Shown in pieces: positions 44,564 to 52,020 of a stretch of DNA of 64,000 bases (positions are counted from its first letter, which is position 1; the number at the start of each line of letters is the position of its first letter). The notes beneath the pieces are model-generated. The model ran no database searches. It had not been told where the DNA came from and saw only the letters and a list, made by a program, of their open reading frames with translations. Source of the stretch: Bacteroidota bacterium (GTDB lineage Bacteria > Bacteroidota > Bacteroidia > Chitinophagales > Chitinophagaceae). The position numbers and the translations under genes were made by a program. The DNA is taken from assembly GCA_023416995.1 (NCBI GenBank), contig JAEZGI010000027.1:219276-283275 (forward strand), written 5' to 3'.

Positions 44564-44571
44564 CAAATGTA
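44564..44571 (-). promoter_or_regulatory. -7 box of cca
   Basis: TACATTTG on the minus strand (exact TAnnTTTG), followed by CGCC and then the ATG: only 4 nt, so the mRNA is probably leaderless. Confidence 0.6.
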
Positions 44572-44584
44572 CGAATGATGCGTC

Positions 44585-45583
44585 TCATGCTGTTATTGTT
44601 GCGAGGAGTTGTTCATCATTGATTTCATAAGCGCATTTGAAATGTCCCTGGGGACAGGCGGCGCGGCCGTGGAGCCCACAGGGCCGGCAGGCCAGCGGTC
44701 GCTGTATTTCGACTATATGGCTCTCTGTTGAAAGGGGCCCAAAACCAAATGACGGAAGTGTGGAACAATAAATGGCCGTTACCGGGGCGTTCACTGCTGA
44801 TGCAAAATGCATCGGTGCAGAATCGTTCACATAATTCATAACCGCGTTTTGCATGAGCGCGGCAGATTGCAGAAAATTTAAGGCGCCTGCAAGATTGGTG
44901 ATGGATGAATGCGTTGATTTTTTAAGGATCTGTTCGGCTTTATCAAAATCTGCCGGTGCACCCAGCAGGAAGATATTGTATTGTGGCGGCACTTCGTTCA
45001 GGAAACTGATCCATTTGTTGATGGGGTATTGTTTGGTGAACCATACCGAACCGGGACTAACGGTGATGTATGGGCGTTGTTTATATACCGATACCCTTTC
45101 ATAATCATTTGGTGCAGGATACAATTTGGGTTTTTCCGGGACGGGATCTGTGAAGTCACTGATGAGTTTTGCATTGCGTTCAATTTCATGGTAAACCTTG
45201 GTTTCGCTGCCAATGCGGTGTGGGATGGACCTTGTAAAGAGGCTGCTTAATGGATTTTTGTCAAAACCAATCTTTTCTTCTGCGCCGGAGAAACCGGTGA
45301 GTATGCCTGTGGCTGCGAATCTTTGTACGTTGATGATCTTGTTGTATTTGGTTTGTCGTATCTGCTTCAGCAGCCTGAACAGATTCACCAGTTTGCCGGA
45401 CTTTTTGTTCCAGATCAGCACCTTTCTGAGATATGGGTGCCCGGCAAGCAGTCCTTCGTTCCCCTTTCTTACTAAAAAATCGATACTTGCTTCCGGGTAA
45501 TATCGGTGCAGTTTTTCAATAAGACCGGTTGCCAGTACTACGTCGCCAATAAAAGCGGTTTGAATGATCAGAAATTGTTGCAT
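44585..45583 (-). CDS. Glycosyltransferase family 9 (ADP-heptose:LPS heptosyltransferase-like)
   Basis: 332 residues from the ATG at 45583 (MQQFLIIQTAFIGDVVLATGLIEKL). The frame runs upstream to 45691 but a -7 box just before 45583 and the family N-terminus decide the start. Two Rossmann-like domains; 'YITVSPGSVWFTKQYPINKW' and 'NYVNDSAPMHFASAVNAPVTAIY' are GT9 features (nucleotide-sugar site). Near the C-terminus is a Cys cluster (LACRPCGLHGRAACPQGHFKC). Likely builds the core of lipopolysaccharide at the inner membrane. Confidence 0.9.
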   Translation of the reverse strand: MQQFLIIQTAFIGDVVLATGLIEKLHRYYPEASIDFLVRKGNEGLLAGHPYLRKVLIWNKKSGKLVNLFRLLKQIRQTKYNKIINVQRFAATGILTGFSGAEEKIGFDKNPLSSLFTRSIPHRIGSETKVYHEIERNAKLISDFTDPVPEKPKLYPAPNDYERVSVYKQRPYITVSPGSVWFTKQYPINKWISFLNEVPPQYNIFLLGAPADFDKAEQILKKSTHSSITNLAGALNFLQSAALMQNAVMNYVNDSAPMHFASAVNAPVTAIYCSTLPSFGFGPLSTESHIVEIQRPLACRPCGLHGRAACPQGHFKCAYEINDEQLLATITA

Positions 45584-45589
45584 GCGGGG

Positions 45590-45597
45590 CAAAGTTA
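45590..45597 (-). promoter_or_regulatory. -7 box of the GT9 gene
   Basis: TAACTTTG on the minus strand (exact TAnnTTTG), followed by CCCCGC and the ATG: 6 nt, so probably a leaderless mRNA. Confidence 0.65.
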
Positions 45598-45991
45598 CGC
45601 AAAGTGAGATTGTGTGTGGGGGGCTTACTGCCCCGGGGCGGCGGGGGGAGTCGATTTGCGGAAATTTAAAAATGACCGGTGTTTCAATCATTTTGCCCCT
45701 GAAATGACTGATAAATCAGTCATGGCGTAGATTTCAGCCATTTCGAAAAAATTCTTATGTTTCGACGAGTGTCAGGCTTGAATCTTTTCCAGCCACTTTG
45801 GGGAAATTGTTATGTTTCGACCGGAGTGTAGGGCACGAATAATTCCAAACAGGATGGGCATTAATTGAGACGGCACTGTCAGCCATCAATAATCCGAGGT
45901 ATGTTTGGGAAACCATGCCTTGTAATACGTCTGCATCCAGGTTAACGACATCTGCGATTTAAGATCAGTTCAGTTGTAGATACTATTGAAC
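45598..45991 (+). other. Gene-free stretch with small repeats
   Basis: No convincing gene. It holds a G-rich run (45634-45650), a hairpin ATGACTGAT/ATCAGTCAT near 45703-45722, and two related segments about 52 nt apart that share TTATGTTTCGAC and then a G..GT..GG pattern (near 45754 and 45809). The strings GAAATGACTGA and TTCAGCCATTTC here recall the TCAGTCATTTC core of the tandem repeat at the right end of the window. Confidence 0.5.
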
Positions 45992-46561
45992 TCAGGGTCT
46001 TAATACCAGCGGCCCGGTTTTATCGTGCCAACGAACCACTGAAGAAGGTTGTTTTGGTTCATTATCATCCTGCCGGTATTTGACTATGTAATCAACTCCC
46101 GATTTTATCACTTGCTCAACATCGCTAAAGATAGCGGGAGTGGCGCTGCCTGAAATATTAGCAGATGTTGAAACAATTGGTTTTCGGAAACGCTTGATCA
46201 GATGTCTGCAAAAATCTTCTTTTACAATACGGATCGCGATTGATCCATCGCCCGCAACGAGATTATCTGCGAGCCCGATCGCGCCATCATAAATGACTGT
46301 GGTTGGTTTTGAAACCGTCTCCAGGTAATCAAATACTGCCAGATCAACGCTTGCCACGTATTTAATGAGATCCCGCTCATCAGCCAGTAGCACGATCATT
46401 GATTTTGTTTCATCGCGTCTTTTTAATTCATAAATCTTTTGCACCGCAGCGGCATTGGTGGCATCACAACCGATGCCCCAAACAGTATCTGTCGGGTACA
46501 ATATGATTCCACCTGCCTGTAGGGTTGCCAGGGCCTTTTCCACATCTATTGTAAAATCCAT
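45992..46561 (-). CDS. L-threonylcarbamoyladenylate synthase (Sua5/YrdC/YciO family)
   Basis: 189 residues from the ATG at 46561 (MDFTIDVEKALATLQAGG); the frame is open to 46603 but the extension lies across a promoter-like element. Motifs: ILYPTDTVWGIGCDATN, KRRDETKSMIVLL, SIAIRIVKEDFCRHL, and PIVSTSANISGSATP. It makes threonylcarbamoyl-AMP for t6A37 of ANN-decoding tRNAs. Short form without the Sua5 C-terminal domain; YciO-type paralogues cannot be excluded. Confidence 0.9.
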   Translation of the reverse strand: MDFTIDVEKALATLQAGGIILYPTDTVWGIGCDATNAAAVQKIYELKRRDETKSMIVLLADERDLIKYVASVDLAVFDYLETVSKPTTVIYDGAIGLADNLVAGDGSIAIRIVKEDFCRHLIKRFRKPIVSTSANISGSATPAIFSDVEQVIKSGVDYIVKYRQDDNEPKQPSSVVRWHDKTGPLVLRP

Positions 46562-46571
46562 CCTTTTTTTG

Positions 46572-46579
46572 CGAAGATA
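46572..46579 (-). promoter_or_regulatory. -7-like box of the Sua5-family gene
   Basis: TATCTTCG on the minus strand followed by C, seven A and GG, then the ATG. It matches the element upstream of truB almost base for base. Confidence 0.5.
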
Positions 46580-46767
46580 AGGATTGGTTGCACCGGGATG
46601 CAAAGCTGCCGCGCGCGCCGGATATTTAAAAACTGATCATGCCCAACGAAGCAGGGGCATATCACAAAACACATCAGTCCCAGAGGTTAACATCGCGGTC
46701 ATGTGAACCTTAATGATTCATATAGGCGCAACGGACATATGTTTCAAGGCTTTTGAGCGGACTTCTT

Positions 46768-46775
46768 TATGTTTG
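46768..46775 (+). promoter_or_regulatory. -7 box of dapD
   Basis: TATGTTTG, exact TAnnTTTG, followed by C and a run of eight A; the ATG at 46791 is 15 nt downstream, giving a leader of roughly 10 nt. Confidence 0.6.
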
Positions 46776-46790
46776 CAAAAAAAACACCTG

Positions 46791-47603
46791 ATGGAATTGA
46801 AAAATCTGATCGCGGAAGCATGGGCCAACCGCGACCTGTTGCAAGATGACAAGTATAAATCGGCTGTAAAATCGGTTATTGAAGAGGTTGACAAGGGCCG
46901 GCTGCGTGTGGCTTCTCCCGAAGCAGATGGCTGGGTTGTAAACGAATGGGTAAAACAAGCGATACTAATGTACTTTGGTATCCAGACCATGCAAACGTGG
47001 ACCCTCCCACCCTTCGAGTTCTATGATAAAATGTTGTTGAAATCAGATTATAAATCGCTGGGGGTTCGCGCGGTTCCACATGCAGTTGCACGTTATGGTG
47101 CCTTTGTTGGAAAAAACGTGGTACTCATGCCATCTTATGTAAACATCGGCGCTTATGTTGATGAAGGCACCATGGTTGACACCTGGGCAACTGTTGGCAG
47201 TTGCGCACAGATTGGTAAAGGCGTGCATCTGAGTGGTGGCGTTGGTATCGGCGGTGTACTGGAACCACTCCAGGCCAGCCCTGTTATCATTGAAGATGGC
47301 TGTTTTGTGGGAAGTCGTTGTATTGTTGTTGAAGGGGTAATCGTTGAAAAAGAAGCGGTGCTGGGTGCGAATGTTGTGCTGACCAAAAGCACAAAGATCA
47401 TTGATGTAAGCGGCGATGAACCTGTTGAATACCGCGGCCGCGTACCGGCACGTAGTGTGGTAATACCTGGCTCTTACGCTAAAAAATTTCCTGCTGGTGA
47501 ATTCCAGGTGCCCTGCGCGTTGATCATTGGTCAGCGTAAGCCAAGCACGGATCTGAAGACAAGTCTGAATGATGCGTTAAGAGATTTCAATGTAAGTGTA
47601 TAA
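46791..47603 (+). CDS. dapD: Tetrahydrodipicolinate N-succinyltransferase
   Basis: 270 residues from the ATG at 46791; the frame upstream to 46713 crosses the promoter. DapD succinylates tetrahydrodipicolinate in the succinylase branch of lysine/meso-diaminopimelate synthesis. N-terminal helices are followed by left-handed beta-helix hexapeptide repeats (about 105-230: VLMPSYVNIGAYVDEGTMVDT, IGKGVHLSGGVGIGGVLEPL, VIIEDGCFVGSRCIVV). Ends RKPSTDLKTSLNDALRDF. The stop and the next start share one base (TAATG). Confidence 0.96.
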   Translation: MELKNLIAEAWANRDLLQDDKYKSAVKSVIEEVDKGRLRVASPEADGWVVNEWVKQAILMYFGIQTMQTWTLPPFEFYDKMLLKSDYKSLGVRAVPHAVARYGAFVGKNVVLMPSYVNIGAYVDEGTMVDTWATVGSCAQIGKGVHLSGGVGIGGVLEPLQASPVIIEDGCFVGSRCIVVEGVIVEKEAVLGANVVLTKSTKIIDVSGDEPVEYRGRVPARSVVIPGSYAKKFPAGEFQVPCALIIGQRKPSTDLKTSLNDALRDFNVSV

Positions 47604-48646
47604 TGTCTTCTATCGACAATAAAACTGATGAGCCTGGGGTGAATAACTCCGGGCTCAGTCGTGAAAAAGCTAAACTGCTAAATTCCGGACCCGCGACGTC
47701 GGCTTCCGGAAAATTAATCAGTGCAAATACAGTAACTGTCGCAGGCTTTCTCATTACATTTTTTGGCTCAGTACTGTTTTCAACAAAAGCAATCATTGTA
47801 AAAAAAGCTTTTGCAGATACCCAGATGGATGCGTTAAGTCTGCTGGCATTGCGTATGTTGTTTTCTTTACCATTTTTTGTTGCTGCAGCCATATTCACCG
47901 GTACGCAGAAAGACAATATAAAGCTAACCGGGCGTCAGTGGACCATCATCATCGTTCTGGGTCTCTTTGGTTATTATCTCAGTAGTTTGTTTGATTTTGT
48001 TGGACTGCAATACATCTCAGCGGGTCTTGAGCGGCTGATCCTTTTTCTTTACCCGAGTTTTGCTGTGCTGATCAACATCTTTTTTTTCAAACAGCAATCA
48101 AGCCGTTTGCAGCTGGTGGCGCTGGTAGTTACCTACCTGGGAATCGGGATGGCCTTTATGGGTGAGATGCATGTTGAGGCGGCAAATCCCAACTTTTTGA
48201 AAGGAAGCTTCCTGATTTTTTTATGTGCGATTACTTATGCTATATACATTGCCGGCAGTGGTCGTATCATCCCGATTGTAGGCGGAACAAAATTTACGGC
48301 TTATGCCATGCTTGCATCCACCGGCGGCATTTTTATTCATTACCTGGTTCGTGGTGATTACGCGCTTTTTAATAGTGGTTCAGAATTCTGGATGTATGGT
48401 GTTGTGCTTGCCTTATTCGCAACGGTGATCCCTTCTTTTATGATTTCGAATGGCATGAAAAGGATTGGCTCCAGCAATGTGGCGATTATATCGAGTATTG
48501 GCCCGGTGAGCACGGTTGTCCAGGCCCATTTTATTTTGGGTGAGCGCATCATTGCCGCGCAGATCTTTGGGACGATCCTGGTGATTGCGGGTATACTCTT
48601 GACGGCCTGGAAAAAGCGGGCGGGAAAGGCAGAGCCGGGAAAATGA
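47603..48646 (+). CDS. EamA/DMT-superfamily transporter
   Basis: 347 residues. After a ~50-residue polar N-terminus there are ten hydrophobic segments in two EamA repeats (first from TVAGFLITFFGSVLFSTKAIIVKKAF, second from 'FLKGSFLIFLCAITYAIYIAGSGRIIP'). Drug/metabolite transporters of this type export amino acids or other metabolites. It is translationally coupled to dapD by TAATG, but that does not prove a lysine-related substrate. Confidence 0.9.
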   Translation: MSSIDNKTDEPGVNNSGLSREKAKLLNSGPATSASGKLISANTVTVAGFLITFFGSVLFSTKAIIVKKAFADTQMDALSLLALRMLFSLPFFVAAAIFTGTQKDNIKLTGRQWTIIIVLGLFGYYLSSLFDFVGLQYISAGLERLILFLYPSFAVLINIFFFKQQSSRLQLVALVVTYLGIGMAFMGEMHVEAANPNFLKGSFLIFLCAITYAIYIAGSGRIIPIVGGTKFTAYAMLASTGGIFIHYLVRGDYALFNSGSEFWMYGVVLALFATVIPSFMISNGMKRIGSSNVAIISSIGPVSTVVQAHFILGERIIAAQIFGTILVIAGILLTAWKKRAGKAEPGK

Positions 48647-48745
48647 TCGGACATCAATTCCGGGGTGATTGATGTTTTCATAAGCTGCGTGAAGTCTGGT
48701 TGTTTTTCCCTCTCGTCACCCATAAAAAATTAAAATTCATTGGAT

Positions 48746-48777
48746 TTTGAAAGTGCTTTTGAACTTCCCTATATTTG
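48746..48777 (+). promoter_or_regulatory. tRNA-Leu promoter
   Basis: TTTG (48746-48749), 20 nt, then TATATTTG (48770-48777): a full Bacteroidota -33/-7 pair, ahead of the tRNA. Confidence 0.8.
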
Positions 48778-48816
48778 CACCCCTGAATAGATTTTACGAT
48801 CTATAATTGTTAAGAT

Positions 48817-48900
48817 GCCCAGGTGGCGAAATTGGTAGACGCACTGTGTTCAGGTCGCAGCGTTCGCAAGGATGTGCTGGTTCGAATCCAGTCCTGGGCA
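48817..48900 (+). tRNA. tRNA-Leu (CAG)
   Basis: 84 nt with acceptor stem GCCCAGG/CCTGGGC, discriminator A, D-loop with TTGGTAGAC, anticodon loop TTCAGGT (anticodon CAG) on stem CTGTG/CGCAG, the long variable arm of class II tRNAs, and T-arm CTGGTTCGAATCCAG. CCA is not encoded. It borders an integrase remnant and so is the probable integration site of the adjoining island. Confidence 0.96.
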
Positions 48901-48903
48901 CTG

Positions 48904-48938
48904 AAAAGTCTTGTAAGTCATTGATTTACAAGACTTTT
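48904..48938 (+). terminator. tRNA-Leu terminator
   Basis: AAAAGTCTTGTAA (48904-48916) and its exact complement TTACAAGACTTTT (48926-48938), 9-nt loop, ending in T4. Confidence 0.85.
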
Positions 48939-48993
48939 CTGTTTTACTGATTGTCAGATTTTACCGCTTTTTTACGCTTTCTCCCGCTCAAGT

Positions 48994-49136
48994 TGACACT
49001 CAAATGACACACAGAATGACACACAGAAAGGCAATTTCTCGTGTGCGTTTACTAGCTCAGGTCGAGCTATTAAAGTGTGTCAGATCGTGTGAAAATTCAT
49101 TCATTTTTTGAACAAGCTGAAGATGAATATGACACA
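48994..49136 (+). repeat. Cluster of TGACAC motifs upstream of the integrase remnant
   Basis: TGACACT at 48994, TGACACA at 49005, 49017 and 49130, and the inverse TGTGTCA at 49076. The pair at 49005/49017 lies in a 12-bp direct duplication. A small inverted repeat TAGCTC/GAGCTA is at 49053-49069. Placement fits integrase arm-type binding sites or control sites of the lost element. The rest of 48939-49206 holds no gene. Confidence 0.45.
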
Positions 49137-49206
49137 TAAATTCGTTTTTTCCCTCCTAAGAAACGGATTTCGTCAGCACGCATCGAAAGCTTTTAAATTT
49201 TAAGCG

Positions 49207-50294
49207 ATGAACTTTATAAGTCGGCTAACCAGAGACGGGTCAAAAAAACTCTATTACTATGATTTTGGAAGAAAGGCTGGTCAGCGCCCGGCAACCGGGA
49301 TTTTCACATTTACTGAACCAAAAAACTCTATTGAAAAAGCGCACAATAAAGAAGCATTGGCACTCCTGAAGATTAAACAATCTCAATTGATCATTGAACA
49401 ACAATCTACCGGTACCGGATACATCCCAAGCCATAAATTCAAAGCAAACTTTCTTGACTATTACGAGGAATATGTTCGTAAGAATAAACGACCCGGTAAC
49501 AGGCATATGGAAGGCAGTTTAAGGCATCTCAAGACCTTTTTGAACGCAGACTACCTGAACACCGTAGAGGTGACTGAAAACTTCTGTAAACGCTTCAGGC
49601 AGTTTCTGCTTGACAAATTTACGAGAGATACACCTGCGGATTAATACGCGCGATTTAAATGGGTAATGAGGTCTGCCACCAAAGAAGGATATTTTAGGTA
49701 TAATCCCGCGGAAGACATCAAAATCAAATCCAATCCAATCCAAATAAGAAACTCAAAGCGAATCTTGAAGTAGACGAATATCTCAAATTGCTAACTACAC
49801 CTTGTTTGAACGCGGAAGTAAGGGAAGCATTTATATTTTCCTGTTATACAGGCTTAAGATATGTAGATGTCAAAAGCCTTCTGTGGAGTGACATGAAAGA
49901 ATCCTTGCTCACCACAAGGATTATTTAACACAAAACAGGGCGAGCTGTAGTACTGACCCTGCATCTTGTAGCAGAAGCGATACTGCAACAAAGACGAGAG
50001 AACGCTGGGGAAAACAAAGTGTTTCATTTGCCCGGCAATGATGGCTGTAACAAGATACTCGCACAATGGATGAAAAGTGCAAGAATCGAAAAAGATATTA
50101 CCTGGTCATGTGCAAGGCTAAGCTTCTCGATATTGCTGCAGGATAAGAACGTAGATGATGCGACAGTGGCATATTTGATGGGCCACACATCAACTGACCA
50201 GGTAAGATCAACTTATAAGAGACATCGGCCAAAAGATCAGGCATCTGTTATTAGTTTGCTTCCGGTGCTGGAAAATATTAATTTGAAGTCTTAA
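49207..50294 (+). pseudogene. Tyrosine recombinase (integrase), degraded
   Basis: An intact start (MNFISRLTRDGSKKLYYYDFGRK) leads into the N-terminal arm-binding and SAM-like domains, then stops at the TAA 49642-49644. The homology continues: the same frame after the stop reads YARFKWVMRSATKEGYF and NPAEDIKIKSNP. A frameshift follows near 49735-49750, then LKVDEYLKLLTT-like and SCYTGLRYVDVKSLLW (catalytic Arg box I), and a second nonsense codon at 49926-49928. The last part (to 50294) has WSCARLSF where an active enzyme has HxxR (His changed to Ser), then LMGHTSTDQVRSTYKR with the Tyr. At least three disabling lesions plus a lost active-site His show that it cannot work. Confidence 0.88.
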
Positions 50295-50512
50295 CCTCAG
50301 ACTTGACCAAATCTTCGGTTTGACTAGTCCTTGTGAATAGTTACACTGCATCTACCTGTTTAAGAGTCACCAAAAAAGGCGAATAATTCCCACCAAAGTA
50401 AATGAGCTTTAAATATTACCAGAAATTCACATCCGTTCATTGATCTTGGTTAGACGCAACCTATATTCGTATAATATAACGTTACCCGCAATTTTTTATA
50501 TAACCTTGAAAC

Positions 50513-51739
50513 ATGAAAGGAGACAATTATTTACTCATTATTGCGATAGACAGATATATTGACAAGACCTATCCAACCTTAAATAATTCTAAGTTGGATG
50601 CTGAGCGCTTTATTAAAGTATTGACAGACCGATTTGGATTTGAACTTGTGCAAGAACCAATTTTTGATGAGGCGGCGAATAGAAAGAATATCATCGAGGC
50701 AATCAACAATCTGTCAAACTTTCTTACCCCTGACGATAAAATAATTATATATTTTGCTGGACATGGCACTATAAACCCTAAGACAAAAAAGGGCTATTGG
50801 ATTCCTAATGATGCAGGAACTTCAATTAGTGATTATGTGCCAAATTCAACAATAATTGACGCCATAGAAGCTATTGAAGCAAGACATATACTTCTTATTT
50901 CAGATTCATGTTTCGCGGGAGCTTTTTTAAATATAAATAGAGATGCTCCTGATAATCATTATAAAAAACTTGATGAACTTAAGTCGAGATGGATTTTCGC
51001 TTCAGGACGACAAGAAATTGTTTCGGATGGTCAACCAGGGGTGGGCAGTCCATTTGCAATATCCCTAAATAACTTTTTGGAAAAAAATAAGAGCGAATAT
51101 TTTTCGGCATCTGAATTAATAGTTACAGTTTCAAAGACAACGGGAAATATTGCTAAACAACAACCAATCTCAGCACATATTGAGCAAGTTGGACATGAAG
51201 GTGGACAAATGATTTTTCGATTGGTAGACTTTAAAGCTGATGAAGAAGTTGATAGGGAATTTGAAAAAGTTGTGGTTTCTTTCGACGTAGCCAAGAGACT
51301 ACATGATATTGGTTTAAGGGAACGAAGTATTTTTGGTTTCTATAAGCATACTGATGGTAGTATCATTACCAAGAAGATTGATGGCTCTAAGGATTTTGTC
51401 TGTAATGCATACTTATTTGAGGAAATGAGCAAATTAATTCCAAACAACATAGAAGTTGACGAAAATACCTATTTAGCAAGGTTTGACGGCTACGATAAAC
51501 TCACCAACGAAGAAATTGAAAGCGAATACTTAGAAGCAGAAGTCACATATCAGAAAACTTTTGTGATTGATACACCATATATGTCTATTTGTAGATGCAA
51601 AGGAAGAATGGTTGCATTTAGCATTACCAAGGATGGAAAGTACAATAACTTAATTTGTTGGGGAACAAATCAGGCTGACACTGCTGGACAAATGTTTATT
51701 GAGCTTTTCGACGAAGGAAAGGTACATTTAGCGAAATAA
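50513..51739 (+). CDS. Caspase-family (peptidase C14) protein with uncharacterised C-terminal domain
   Basis: 408 residues, intact. The N-terminal caspase fold covers about 1-235: YLLIIAIDRYIDKTYPTLNN, catalytic His84 in IIYFAGHGTINP, and catalytic Cys133 in LLISDSCFAGAF, preceded by the hydrophobic strand HILLIS. Residues about 245-408 form a second region that I cannot assign (it includes AKRLHDIGLRERSIFGFYKH and YMSICRCKGRMVAFSITKDG). No signal peptide, so cytoplasmic. Base composition is more AT-rich than flanking housekeeping genes, suggesting transfer. Near-consensus -7 boxes are TAACCTTG at 50501 and TATATTCG at 50462. The 218 nt upstream hold no gene. It converges with the trypsin-STAND operon, 281 nt away. 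Bacterial caspases in such settings act in conflict or self-killing responses; that role here is inferred. Confidence 0.88.
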   Translation: MKGDNYLLIIAIDRYIDKTYPTLNNSKLDAERFIKVLTDRFGFELVQEPIFDEAANRKNIIEAINNLSNFLTPDDKIIIYFAGHGTINPKTKKGYWIPNDAGTSISDYVPNSTIIDAIEAIEARHILLISDSCFAGAFLNINRDAPDNHYKKLDELKSRWIFASGRQEIVSDGQPGVGSPFAISLNNFLEKNKSEYFSASELIVTVSKTTGNIAKQQPISAHIEQVGHEGGQMIFRLVDFKADEEVDREFEKVVVSFDVAKRLHDIGLRERSIFGFYKHTDGSIITKKIDGSKDFVCNAYLFEEMSKLIPNNIEVDENTYLARFDGYDKLTNEEIESEYLEAEVTYQKTFVIDTPYMSICRCKGRMVAFSITKDGKYNNLICWGTNQADTAGQMFIELFDEGKVHLAK

Positions 51740-52020
51740 TAAAACAGCAGGTAACATTACATTGGGAATATGGCGGGGTGACGAAAATATTCTCAGCTTT
51801 TCTATTCGCTACTTTGCTTTTGTTTCGGCAGACGAATAACGACAAAGGTCCAAAATTGAATTAATGAAGCAATGAATGCCACACATTTACGATCTTAACA
51901 AGTTTTCAATCACGGGTGTTATGGCAATACAATTTTTAAAGATGAAATCCCTTCTATATTGTTTATTTTGAAAAGCAGTGTAAAAAACGTGACCAAGAAG
52001 AGTCGTTAAGGGTAACAAAG

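Noticed and set aside
45634..45650. G-quadruplex in the G-rich run upstream of the GT9 gene
   Set aside because: The G-runs are irregular and mixed with C-runs; a plain C/G hairpin is as likely, so no claim is made.
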